This document shows, piece after piece, positions 1-6,219 of a DNA stretch of 9,220 bases (positions are counted from its first letter, which is position 1; the number at the start of each line of letters is the position of its first letter). The translations under genes were made by a program, and so were the position numbers. The notes under the pieces were generated by a model. The model was given only the letters and a program-made list of their open reading frames with translations, was not told the DNA's origin and searched no databases. The DNA is from CAYTRP01 sp964625145 (GTDB taxonomy: Bacteria; Sumerlaeota; Sumerlaeia; SLMS01; JAHLLQ01): assembly GCA_964625145.1 (NCBI GenBank), contig CAZVAQ010000141.1:1-9220 (forward strand), written 5' to 3'.

Positions 1-1032
1 GACGCCTACGGCCACTGCATGCAACCGTGCGCGCGCGAGGCGATTGCGTGGGGCGCGGAGATGCTCGCCGTGGCGACGGTGGACGAGGCGTTGACGCTGC
101 GCGAGACGAAGGGCTTTTCGAAGCCGCCGATTCTGCTGATGGGCCCGTCGTTTCCCGATGACGCGCGCGATCTGGCCAAGGCGCGCATCTCCGTCGCCGT
201 CGGGAACCGTGAGCTGCTGGAGGCGAACCTGGCCGAATGCCGCCGCGATGGGAAACCCGGGCGCATTCACCTGAAGATCGACACGGGCATGGGGCGTTAC
301 GGCTTTGCACCGGGGGAAGCGGTGGAGATCATCGGCGGTTTGGGGCGCGACGCGGCGCATCTCGAGGGGCTGATGAGTCACTACTCCGTTTCCGACAGCG
401 GCAAACCGGCGGACCAGGAATTCACACAACAGCAGACGCGCCGATTGCGCATCATCGCAAACGCCAACAAGAGCATGGGCCTGAGCTTCTTCACCCATGC
501 CGCCAACAGTGGCGCGGTGCTCCACCATCCCGACGCACATTTCGATGCCGTGCGGCCGGGGGTGATGTTGTATGGCACGCACCCTGATCCCGCCGTGGTG
601 GATGAAACCTTGCGGCAAGTCATGAGCCTGAAGACGCGCGTCGTCTCCATTCATACGCACGCGGCGGGTGATCCGATAGGGTACGGACGTACCTACACCA
701 TGCCGCACGACGGACGCGTGGGTCTGCTGCCGATTGGATACGGCGATGGATTGCCGCGGTCATTGGGCAATCGCGCGCGGGTGTTGATTCGCGGAAAGCG
801 TGTTCCCATCATCGGCCGCGTCTGCATGGACCAGGTGATGATCGACCTGACCGGGGTGGATGGAGTCGAGGTCGGGGAGGAAGTTGTCCTTTACGGTGCC
901 CAAGGTTCGGAGCGAATCGGAATCGAAGAGGCCGCCAGCATTGCCGGAACGATCACGTACGAAATCACCTGCCAGGTCGGCAAGCGCGTCCCGCGCCGCT
1001 GGCTCAACCCGTCGCCTTCGAGCGTGGGCTGA
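1..1032 (+). CDS. alr: Alanine racemase, 5'-truncated by window edge
   Basis: PLP-dependent racemase converting L-alanine to D-alanine for peptidoglycan, in the cytoplasm. The frame is open from base 1 and its first residues, DAYGH, match the family's KA(N/D)AYGHG motif, so the PLP-binding lysine lies two codons before the window. The ATG at 19 is therefore internal. Other family marks are AVATVDEAL (substrate barrel), HLKIDTGMGRYGF, the RPGVMLYG segment, and GYGRTY, whose first tyrosine (codon 682-684) aligns with the catalytic Tyr of the C-terminal domain. IGYGDGLPR and GRVCMDQVMIDLT follow. About 343 residues are visible, which with the missing N-terminus (about 35-40 residues) gives a normal length. 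The stop TGA is at 1030-1032. No missing catalytic feature was noticed in the visible part. Identity is firm; whether it is biosynthetic Alr or catabolic DadX cannot be decided from sequence alone, but no amino-acid catabolism gene is nearby. Confidence 0.95.
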   Translation, partial: DAYGHCMQPCAREAIAWGAEMLAVATVDEALTLRETKGFSKPPILLMGPSFPDDARDLAKARISVAVGNRELLEANLAECRRDGKPGRIHLKIDTGMGRYGFAPGEAVEIIGGLGRDAAHLEGLMSHYSVSDSGKPADQEFTQQQTRRLRIIANANKSMGLSFFTHAANSGAVLHHPDAHFDAVRPGVMLYGTHPDPAVVDETLRQVMSLKTRVVSIHTHAAGDPIGYGRTYTMPHDGRVGLLPIGYGDGLPRSLGNRARVLIRGKRVPIIGRVCMDQVMIDLTGVDGVEVGEEVVLYGAQGSERIGIEEAASIAGTITYEITCQVGKRVPRRWLNPSPSSVG

Positions 1033-1045
1033 GGTCATTGCCGTC

Positions 1046-1267
1046 CTGATCCGCATCCTGGGCAGCACGTGCCTCTCCTTCGGGGTGTTGCTGCTGGCCG
1101 TGTCGAGCTATGCGTGGTGGGGGAGCGCCAACTCGCCGTTGGGGCATCTTTTCTGGCCGGCGGTCTGGTTGATTGTCATGTGGGTTGTGTGCCGGTTTGT
1201 GGCCTTGGGGATTGCGCGGGGAGTGCACTTGATGCGGGCACGGCACTTCTGGCGGCAAATGCGGTGA
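1046..1267 (+). CDS. Possible small two-helix membrane protein, start unclear
   Basis: I do not recognise a family. The frame ending at TGA 1265-1267 encodes two strongly hydrophobic segments: one around LSFGVLLLAVSSYAWW, and one around FWPAVWLIVMWVVCRFVALG. A basic end (RARHFWRQMR) follows. Third codon positions are mostly G or C, as in the neighbours, which supports real coding. The start is the weak point. No ATG or well-placed GTG/TTG opens the frame after the alr stop: CTG at 1046 sits 11 bases after a GAGG at 1031-1034, GTG at 1085 would cut into the first helix, and ATG 860 or GTG 896 would need a long overlap with alr. It may use a rare start, be a remnant, or be a chance frame. It lies between alr and the exonuclease gene in the same direction, so it would be co-transcribed. 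Confidence 0.4.
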   Translation: MIRILGSTCLSFGVLLLAVSSYAWWGSANSPLGHLFWPAVWLIVMWVVCRFVALGIARGVHLMRARHFWRQMR

Positions 1268-1331
1268 TGGTCGCGGCGATTCGCCTAATCTTTGCCTTGA
1301 GGTTTTGGGGCACTTGGCGTCGCCTCCTTCC

Positions 1332-1337
1332 GGGAGA
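1332..1337 (+). promoter_or_regulatory. Ribosome binding site deciding the exonuclease start
   Basis: GGGAGA lies 6 bases before GTG 1344. This favours GTG 1344 over the in-frame TTG at 1305, which has no comparable site. The protein starting at 1344 begins VDLAARLDALRASL, resembling the amphipathic start usual for YprB-type proteins, as far as I recall that family. Confidence 0.6.
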
Positions 1338-1343
1338 CGCCTC

Positions 1344-2765
1344 GTGGATCTTGCCGCCCGATTGGACGCCCTTCGTGCCAGCCTCAGCGGCCGCCAGCAA
1401 TTGGCGGCAGCGCTGAAGAGTGCCCTTCCTCCGGGCGTGCAGACGGCCACGGAGTTCTTTCGCGATCATCCCCCGCGGGAACAGCAATCGGTTGGGCAGG
1501 CCCTGCCCGACATGCAGCGCGACCGTCGCTGCGGCGGGCACGTGCTGGTTCGCACGGAGTCCGTCGCTCTGGATGCCTGCGAGTGCGCAGTGGCTGAATC
1601 TTACCGGTTGCCGATGGCGTGTTTGGATGCACTGGAGCAGCGCGCGACAATCCCGCGCGTGTTTTCCGGCGTGGAATCGGGGAGCATCGCACCGGAGCGT
1701 ATTGCCTTCATCGACACGGAAACGACCGGCCTTTCCGGCGGCACCGGCACGATCGCGTTTCTCGTCGGCATTGGTTGGTTGGAGCGTGATGAGTCGACGG
1801 GTCGCCTGTCGCGCTTCACGCTGGAGCAACTGCTCGTGGATGATTTTGCCCACGAACCCGCGATGCTCGACCGGCTTGCGGGGCATCTGGATCGATTCGA
1901 CGCCGTGTGCACGTACAACGGCCGCGGATTCGATGTGCCGCTGCTCCGCTCGCGGTTTGCCATGAACCGCATGAACCGCGCGGCGTGGCGGAAACCGAAT
2001 CTGGATTTGCTCCCCTTTGCGCGACGATTGTGGCGCGGCGACCTTGGTAACGCGCGCCTGAAGACCATCGAGAGTGGCGTGCTGGGCGTCGATCGCGTTG
2101 GAGACATTGAAGGATCGCAGATTCCTGACGTCTGGCACCAATGGGCCCGCACAGGTCAGCCGGGTCTGATCCCCGTCGTGATGACACACAACGCGCAGGA
2201 CATTGCGTCGCTGGTGGCGATCCTCGCGCGGCAAATGGCCATGGCTGCCGCGCCGTTGAATCGGTCGGTGGTGACGCGAAGCAGCGAATGCTTGGGCCTG
2301 GCGCGTTGGTGCGAGACGCGCGGAGATTGGGAGATCGCCGCGGAGTTGTACGAGCGTGCGCTCGGCATGATGCCCGACCCGGGAGCGGACGTGCGGTTGT
2401 TGCTGCGTTTGGCGCGTCTGCATCGCCGAGTTGGCAACGTACAGGCGGCGGTCGACATCTGGCGCGAGTTGCAGCGCCGTCCGTTGGTCGTCGGATTCGC
2501 TGCGTGGCTGGAACACGCCCGGCATCTGGAGCATCATTGCAAGGACCTGGCGTCCGCGCGAATGCTCGTCCACCGCTGTCTCTCGCAGGCGGAGATGGAG
2601 AACGAGTTGTATTGCTACTCCGGCCGCAGCGGCGCCGCGCCGGTTTCTTTGGCGGAGCTGGAGTCCCTGCGGCGAAGGCTTGCCCGCCTCGATCGCCGCG
2701 TGGAGAAGGCGCGCAAGGCGGCGGCATCCCCGCCAAAGCGACCACGAAAGCCCCGACCGAATTGA
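1344..2765 (+). CDS. YprB-type RNase H-like exonuclease with TPR tail
   Basis: Predicted cytoplasmic 3'-5' exonuclease of the DEDD superfamily (RNase_H_2/YprB group); the physiological substrate is not known for the group. With GTG 1344 as start the protein has 473 residues. The nuclease core spans about residues 118-300: Exo I DTET (D124, E126) followed by TGLSGGTGT, Exo II YNGRGFDVPLL (D197), a DLLPFARRLW segment, LKTIE and DIEGSQIPDVW typical of YprB proteins, and Exo III HNAQDIASL (H282, D286). All acidic ligands are present. From about residue 315 helical TPR-like units follow (ARWCETRGDWEIAAELYERA, RLARLHRRVGNVQAAVDIW, and one ending SARMLVHRCL). The end is very basic (RRLARLDRRVEKARK, then Pro/Lys/Arg), perhaps for nucleic-acid contact. 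The stop overlaps the start of the methyltransferase gene. Family assignment is secure; the role is inferred. Confidence 0.87.
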   Translation: MDLAARLDALRASLSGRQQLAAALKSALPPGVQTATEFFRDHPPREQQSVGQALPDMQRDRRCGGHVLVRTESVALDACECAVAESYRLPMACLDALEQRATIPRVFSGVESGSIAPERIAFIDTETTGLSGGTGTIAFLVGIGWLERDESTGRLSRFTLEQLLVDDFAHEPAMLDRLAGHLDRFDAVCTYNGRGFDVPLLRSRFAMNRMNRAAWRKPNLDLLPFARRLWRGDLGNARLKTIESGVLGVDRVGDIEGSQIPDVWHQWARTGQPGLIPVVMTHNAQDIASLVAILARQMAMAAAPLNRSVVTRSSECLGLARWCETRGDWEIAAELYERALGMMPDPGADVRLLLRLARLHRRVGNVQAAVDIWRELQRRPLVVGFAAWLEHARHLEHHCKDLASARMLVHRCLSQAEMENELYCYSGRSGAAPVSLAELESLRRRLARLDRRVEKARKAAASPPKRPRKPRPN

Positions 2766-3508
2766 CGACACCCGCCGACAACCCTTGGTACAAGACCGCC
2801 TTCGACTCCGATTATCTGGAGCGATACGCGCATCGTGACCGCGGCGAGGCGGAGGATCTCGTCGGGCGGTTGATGGCTGCACACGCAATCCCGGCGGCCG
2901 GTGCAGTACTGGATTTGTGCTGTGGCGGCGGCCGTCATCTTGTCGCCATGGCGCGGCGCGGTGTTGATGTGACCGGCTTCGATCTTTCCTGTCCATTGCT
3001 GCGCACGGCTCGCCTGACGATCCAGAGCGAGGGCATTCCACTCGGCGGACTCGTGCGCGGCGACATGCGCCGGCTTCCTTTTGCCAACGGTTCCTTCGCG
3101 GGCGTCACGCACTTCTTCACGGCGTTTGGCTACTTTGACAACGACGAGGAGAACTTTCAGGTCTTCCGCGAAGTCGCGCGGATCCTGAAGCCGGGCGGGA
3201 CGTATCTGTTTGACTTCTTCAACTCGACCGACGTGCGCGCAGGTTTGATACACGCGACCGACAAGCGAGTTTCAGCCGACGGGCGAAGGGTGGAGAAGTA
3301 CGTGAGAAGCAACGCCACCGCCCCCGTGACCGTCATTGAATCGGTGCGCCTGTTCAGCGCGGCGGAGCTTCGCAACGGATTGACGAATGCAGGCTTTGTA
3401 GTGGAGAAGGAGTGGGGTGATTATGGGTTGGACAAGTTTGATGAAGATGCGTCGCCGCGATGGATGGCCTTGGCGCGGCGCGTGTGGCATCCCTCCGGGA
3501 TGCGATGA
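2762..3508 (+). CDS. Class I SAM-dependent methyltransferase
   Basis: Predicted cytoplasmic methyltransferase of 248 residues with a Rossmann-type SAM fold; substrate unknown. Motif I is VLDLCCGGGRH (residues 49-59), the acidic residue closing strand 2 is D74 in GFDLS, motif III-like RGDMRRLPF is at 99-107, the family stretch FTAFGYFDNDEEN is at 119-131, and motif post-I/IV ends with RILKPGGTYLFDFFN. The N-terminal WYKTAFDSDYLERYAHRD is also common in this group of free-standing methyltransferases. The chosen start is TTG 2762, the only usual start codon near the expected N-terminus. It shares bases with the TGA of the exonuclease gene (ATTGA), which suggests translational coupling. The frame is open for some 600 bases further upstream, but that part is antisense-like filler inside the exonuclease gene. 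A small-molecule, protein or RNA substrate are all possible. Confidence 0.85.
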   Translation: MTTPADNPWYKTAFDSDYLERYAHRDRGEAEDLVGRLMAAHAIPAAGAVLDLCCGGGRHLVAMARRGVDVTGFDLSCPLLRTARLTIQSEGIPLGGLVRGDMRRLPFANGSFAGVTHFFTAFGYFDNDEENFQVFREVARILKPGGTYLFDFFNSTDVRAGLIHATDKRVSADGRRVEKYVRSNATAPVTVIESVRLFSAAELRNGLTNAGFVVEKEWGDYGLDKFDEDASPRWMALARRVWHPSGMR

Positions 3509-3522
3509 TTTGAAACGCGAAA

Positions 3523-3553
3523 CCCGGCATCGCACTAATGGGACGATGCCGGG
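3523..3553. terminator. Perfect 10-bp inverted repeat between convergent genes
   Basis: CCCGGCATCG (3523-3532) pairs perfectly with CGATGCCGGG (3544-3553) around an 11-base loop. It starts 15 bases after the methyltransferase stop and lies downstream of the converging nucleotidyltransferase gene. No clean U-run follows on either strand (CCATCAAAATG on plus, TTTCGCGTTT on minus), so it may be a weak bidirectional terminator or an mRNA 3'-end stabiliser. Confidence 0.5.
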
Positions 3554-3675
3554 CCATCAAAATGCGATTCCTTCAGGATTGTTCTTCGACAAGCGTGGAG
3601 TGGGGAAGAGTTCGGAAGAGATTCTGGTTGGTCAAACGGCATCAAGTGACCTGCCACCGCTTGCCAGCCTTCTTC

Positions 3676-3696
3676 TTCATCCTTCAGCCTTCATGC
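3676..3696. repeat. Heptamer repeat tract after nucleotidyltransferase stop
   Basis: Three in-phase 7-mers, TTCATCC, TTCAGCC and TTCATGC, with further TTCTTC-like units on both sides. Read on the minus strand it is GCATGAA-GGCTGAA-GGATGAA, beginning 6 bases after the nucleotidyltransferase stop. A similar tract follows aroK at 4796-4826. The rest of the 3509-3702 gap, apart from the hairpin at 3523-3553, shows nothing I can name. Confidence 0.7.
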
Positions 3697-3702
3697 TTCT
3701 TC

Positions 3703-4701
3703 TCACCCCATCTCGATCGTGCTGTTGTTGCCGATGTTGAGGCGGTGACTGTGGCTGCTGACGACGGCTTCGTTGCCGATCAGCGATTCCTTGATCATGA
3801 TGCTGCGGATCTCGGCGCCGTCGCCGATGATCGAGTTGTGGATCGTGGCGTGGGTGACCTTGCAGTTCTTGCCGAGCACCGCGTAGGGGCCCACGACCGA
3901 GTCCTCGATCACGCATCCTTCGGCGATGGAGACCGGCGGGTGGATGACGCTCAGGGGGAAGCGCTTCTTGAGCAGTTCTGGATCGTCGGACTTCTCGTCG
4001 AGCAGCACACGGTTGGTCTCGAAGAGCGTCTCCGGCTTGCCGCAATCGAGCCATTTCTCGATGTCAAAGGGGACCATGCGGTGCCCCTTCTCGAGCATCC
4101 ACGCCAGCGCGTCGGTGAGCTGGTATTCGTTCTTCGTGCGGATGTCGTTCTGCATGATGTGGTCGAGGCCGGCGAAGAGCAGGGCCGGGTCGCCGATCTT
4201 GTAGACGCCGACGATGGCCTTCTTGGTGGGCGGGTGTTCCGGCTTCTCCAGCATGCGGGAGATGCTGCCGTCGCTCTTCAACTCGACGACGCCGAAGCGG
4301 CGGGGATCGTCGACCTCGCGGACGCCGATGGCCGTGTCCTTTGTGCCCAACAGTGCGGGAAAGTCCGCCTTGAGGATCGTGTCGCCCAGGATGATCAGCA
4401 GTTGCTTGTCGCGGTGGTGCAGCGCCTTGCCGAGCGAGATGGCGTGGCCAAGGCCGAGCATTTCCTTCTGCTCGACGAAATGGTTGTCCATGTCCGGGTA
4501 GCGCGCGCGGACGTGCTTCTCGATCACGTCGCCGAGGTAGCCAACGATCAATGTCACGCCATCGACGCCTGCTTCCTTCAGTGAGTCGATGATGTGGTCC
4601 AGCATCGGCTTGCCCGCGACATTCAGCAGCACCTTCGGCGTCGAGAAGGTATGTGGGCGCATGCGTGTGCCGAATCCGGCGACGGGGATGATGGCTTTCA
4701 C
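3703..4701 (-). CDS. Sugar-1-phosphate nucleotidyltransferase with beta-helix tail
   Basis: Predicted cytoplasmic NTP-transferase that makes an NDP-sugar from sugar-1-phosphate and an NTP, for envelope polysaccharide. It has 332 residues. The N-terminal catalytic domain (about 1-235) carries the signature AGFGTRMRPHTFSTPK (8-23), the pyrimidine/sugar contact region EQKEMLGLGHAI (77-88), the metal-binding Asp in ILGDTIL (D107), EKP (152-154), NEYQLTDAL (191-199) and WLDCGKPETL (217-226). The C-terminal part (about 252-330) has left-handed beta-helix hexapeptides such as IAEGCVI, VVGPYAVLG and IIGDGAEI. This is the layout of long RmlA-type glucose-1-phosphate thymidylyltransferases and archaeal bifunctional homologues. 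dTTP/Glc-1-P, UTP/Glc-1-P or GlcNAc-1-P all remain possible, so no symbol is given. GTG 4701 is chosen because MKAIIPVAG is the family start and a GGAG sits 9 bases before it. It stands alone between two hairpins. Confidence 0.88.
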   Translation of the reverse strand: MKAIIPVAGFGTRMRPHTFSTPKVLLNVAGKPMLDHIIDSLKEAGVDGVTLIVGYLGDVIEKHVRARYPDMDNHFVEQKEMLGLGHAISLGKALHHRDKQLLIILGDTILKADFPALLGTKDTAIGVREVDDPRRFGVVELKSDGSISRMLEKPEHPPTKKAIVGVYKIGDPALLFAGLDHIMQNDIRTKNEYQLTDALAWMLEKGHRMVPFDIEKWLDCGKPETLFETNRVLLDEKSDDPELLKKRFPLSVIHPPVSIAEGCVIEDSVVGPYAVLGKNCKVTHATIHNSIIGDGAEIRSIMIKESLIGNEAVVSSHSHRLNIGNNSTIEMG

Positions 4702-4710
4702 GAATGATTT

Positions 4711-4714
4711 CTCC
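4711..4714 (-). promoter_or_regulatory. Ribosome binding site for the nucleotidyltransferase GTG start
   Basis: GGAG on the minus strand lies 9 bases before GTG 4701 and supports that start. No ATG is available nearby in frame. I could not identify convincing -35/-10 boxes in the roughly 60 bases upstream. Confidence 0.6.
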
Positions 4715-4758
4715 GGGATTTAAGTTCTAGTTTCAAAGTGCCAGGTCGCTTCACTCGC

Positions 4759-4788
4759 AAAAGGGGGCATTCATCGCAACCCGCCCCC
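4759..4788 (-). terminator. Terminator-like hairpin after aroK
   Basis: On the minus strand GGGGGC (4788-4783) pairs with GCCCCC (4768-4763) around a 14-base loop, followed at once by TTTT (4762-4759). It lies about 40 bases after the aroK stop and before the nucleotidyltransferase gene. The U-run is short and the loop long, so termination may be partial. Confidence 0.5.
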
Positions 4789-4795
4789 AAGAGCC

Positions 4796-4826
4796 TTCTT
4801 TATTCTTTATGCTTCATCCTTCCCCC
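4796..4826. repeat. Degenerate heptamer tract directly after aroK stop
   Basis: Plus-strand units TTTATGC (4806-4812), TTCATCC (4813-4819) and TTCCCCC (4820-4826) run in 7-base phase right up to the aroK stop at 4827-4829, preceded by TTCTTTA and TTC. Read on the minus strand GGATGAA and GCATAAA match units of the tract at 3676-3696, and both tracts end in an AAGAAGGCT-like sequence. Confidence 0.6.
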
Positions 4827-5360
4827 TCAGTCCATTTGCGTCTCGATGGTCCGCTTGGCCAGTTCGTCGATCAGGTAATCCACCACCTCGTCGACGCTGA
4901 GGTCCTCGGTATCCACCGTGATGTCAGCCCACATGTAGGCGGGCTCGCGCTCGCGCAGCAGGGCCGCTACCTGTTGCCGCGGGTTTTCCGTGCGCAGCAG
5001 GGGGCGCTTCTTGTCGTTCTTGATCCGCTGGTAGAGCTCCTGGGCGGAGGCCTTGAGGTAGACCGACGTGCCCAGCGACGCGAGCACCTGGTAGTTGCCG
5101 GTGTTCACCGTGGCGCCACCGCCCACGGATACGACCGTGGATTGCAATCCCGACAACGTGGCGATCACGTCCGCCTCGACGCGGCGGAACTCGTCCTCGC
5201 CCAATTCGGTGAAGATGTCGTTGATGGATTTCCCGGTTCTTTGCTCGATGAGGTCATCGGTGTCGAGGAAGCTGTAGCCCAACTGCTCGGCGAGCCCTTG
5301 GCCCACCTCGGTCTTTCCAGCCCCCATCATTCCAATGAGTACAACACACCGTCTCGACAT
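4827..5360 (-). CDS. aroK: Shikimate kinase
   Basis: Phosphorylates shikimate at the 3-hydroxyl with ATP, step five of the chorismate pathway, in the cytoplasm. The 177-residue length is normal. Walker A is GMMGAGKT (10-17), the shikimate-binding acidic cluster LDTDDLIE is at 32-39 with D35 as the likely contact, then GEDEFRRVE (54-62, substrate arginine), GGGA (80-83), the lid arginine in RPLLR (119-123) and REREPAY (136-142, adenine/substrate side). ATG 5360 is chosen because MSRRCVVLIG begins right at the first P-loop strand. The frame stays open to 5579 but that extension runs inside aroE and is not kinase-like. The gene follows aroE after 43 bases. A palindrome at 5364-5376 covers its ribosome binding site. 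Confidence 0.95.
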   Translation of the reverse strand: MSRRCVVLIGMMGAGKTEVGQGLAEQLGYSFLDTDDLIEQRTGKSINDIFTELGEDEFRRVEADVIATLSGLQSTVVSVGGGATVNTGNYQVLASLGTSVYLKASAQELYQRIKNDKKRPLLRTENPRQQVAALLREREPAYMWADITVDTEDLSVDEVVDYLIDELAKRTIETQMD

Positions 5361-5363
5361 TTC

Positions 5364-5376
5364 GGGAGATACTCCC
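5364..5376 (-). promoter_or_regulatory. Palindrome holding the aroK ribosome binding site
   Basis: On the minus strand GGGAG-TAT-CTCCC forms a perfect 5-bp stem whose first arm is the best ribosome binding site, 11 bases before ATG 5360. If it folds, the site would be partly masked. It could also be a chance palindrome. Confidence 0.35.
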
Positions 5377-5403
5377 CTCGTCAGGAATTGGTAGCCATGT
5401 TTG

Positions 5404-6219
5404 TCACCCCGTTTGCAGGGCCGCAACCATGGCGTTTCGGTCGGCACGGGCGCCGGTCCATTTTTCGAAGGACAATGCACCCTGACCAACAAGCATTGCC
5501 AGGCCATCGACCGCCCGCAACCCCCTTTCCCGGCAGGCCCGGAGCCATGCGGTCTCCAGCGGGCTGTAGACCGCTTCAAGCACGACGGCGTCCGGCCCGA
5601 GCAGGGCCGGGTCCAGCGGCAGCGGGTCCTGCGGCTTCATCCCCAGGCTGGTCATCTGCAGCACGATGTTGCTGGCGGCGATTGCGGATCGATCATCGGG
5701 ACCGACCACGTCGAAGCGGCAACCCGGGTGCTGGGCGGCCATGGAGCGCGCGATTTCCTCGGCCTTCTCGCGGGTGCGATTCAGGAGCCTGACGGTGCGC
5801 GCACCACGCGCCGCTGCGCCCCAGGCGCACGCCATCGCGGCGCCACCGGCGCCGATGACCAGGACCTCAGCCCCCGCCGGAGTCACGCCCAAGCGGTCCT
5901 CGATGGCGTCGAATGCGCCCTCGCAATCGGTGTTGTCGCCGATCAGGCCGATCCCCTTTGCCGCAGGGGTCAACTCGTCCATCATCCCCGCCACGGCGAC
6001 CTTGTGGGGGATGGTCACATTGCAGCCACGAAACCCCAGCGCGCGCAGGCCGCGGACGGCCTCGTGCAATCGCCCGGGCGGCACCGGCAGCGGCACATAG
6101 GCGTAATCCAACCCGGCGGCGGCGATGGCGGCCGAATGCATCGCCGGCGAGCGGCTGTGCTCCACGGGCCAGCCCATGACGCCCAGCAGCCGCGTCCTGC
6201 CTGTGATCTTACAGCCCAT
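5404..6219 (-). CDS. aroE: Shikimate dehydrogenase (NADP+)
   Basis: Reduces 3-dehydroshikimate to shikimate with NADPH, the step before aroK. It has 271 residues, a usual length. The N-terminal substrate domain has HSRSPAMH (21-28), and the catalytic lysine K73 and aspartate D98 are in NVTIPHK and GDNTD. The nucleotide domain has the glycine loop GAGGAA (123-128) and the phosphate-binding NRT (147-149). The C-terminal GLAMLVGQGALSFEKWTG is classic. Several usually conserved neighbours differ: NTDC for NTDG, MHS for MHN, QMTSLGM for NATPLGM, and EAVYSP for DxVYxP. The catalytic pair is intact, so activity is expected. ATG 6219 gives an 11-base overlap with the end of the prepilin peptidase gene, which points to coupled translation. 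A related quinate/shikimate enzyme is possible, but the aroK neighbour favours AroE. Confidence 0.92.
   Translation of the reverse strand: MGCKITGRTRLLGVMGWPVEHSRSPAMHSAAIAAAGLDYAYVPLPVPPGRLHEAVRGLRALGFRGCNVTIPHKVAVAGMMDELTPAAKGIGLIGDNTDCEGAFDAIEDRLGVTPAGAEVLVIGAGGAAMACAWGAAARGARTVRLLNRTREKAEEIARSMAAQHPGCRFDVVGPDDRSAIAASNIVLQMTSLGMKPQDPLPLDPALLGPDAVVLEAVYSPLETAWLRACRERGLRAVDGLAMLVGQGALSFEKWTGARADRNAMVAALQTG

Noticed and set aside
1069..1416. 115-residue plus-strand frame between alr and the exonuclease
   Set aside because: It overlaps the hydrophobic small ORF and the exonuclease start in another frame, with no motif and Trp/Arg-rich composition.
2141..2761. Upstream extension of the methyltransferase frame
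   Set aside because: The translation is low-complexity Arg/Ala/Gly sequence from a shifted frame inside the exonuclease gene; the methyltransferase fold begins after 2762.
1176..3041. Long open frame on the minus strand (621 residues)
   Set aside because: It is antisense to the exonuclease and methyltransferase genes, is very rich in Arg, His and Gln, and shows no domain pattern. This is typical of GC-rich shadow frames.
3538..4584. 348-residue plus-strand open frame
   Set aside because: It is antisense to the nucleotidyltransferase and rich in Val, Asp, Ala and Leu, as expected from the complement of a real gene; it has no motif.
4702..4762. Possible promoter boxes before the nucleotidyltransferase
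   Set aside because: TTGCGA and TTGAAA appear, but no -10 hexamer at proper spacing could be paired with either, so no promoter is called.
5361..5579. N-terminal extension of shikimate kinase
   Set aside because: It would run into aroE, has Pro/Arg/Gly-rich sequence, and family members begin right before the P-loop.
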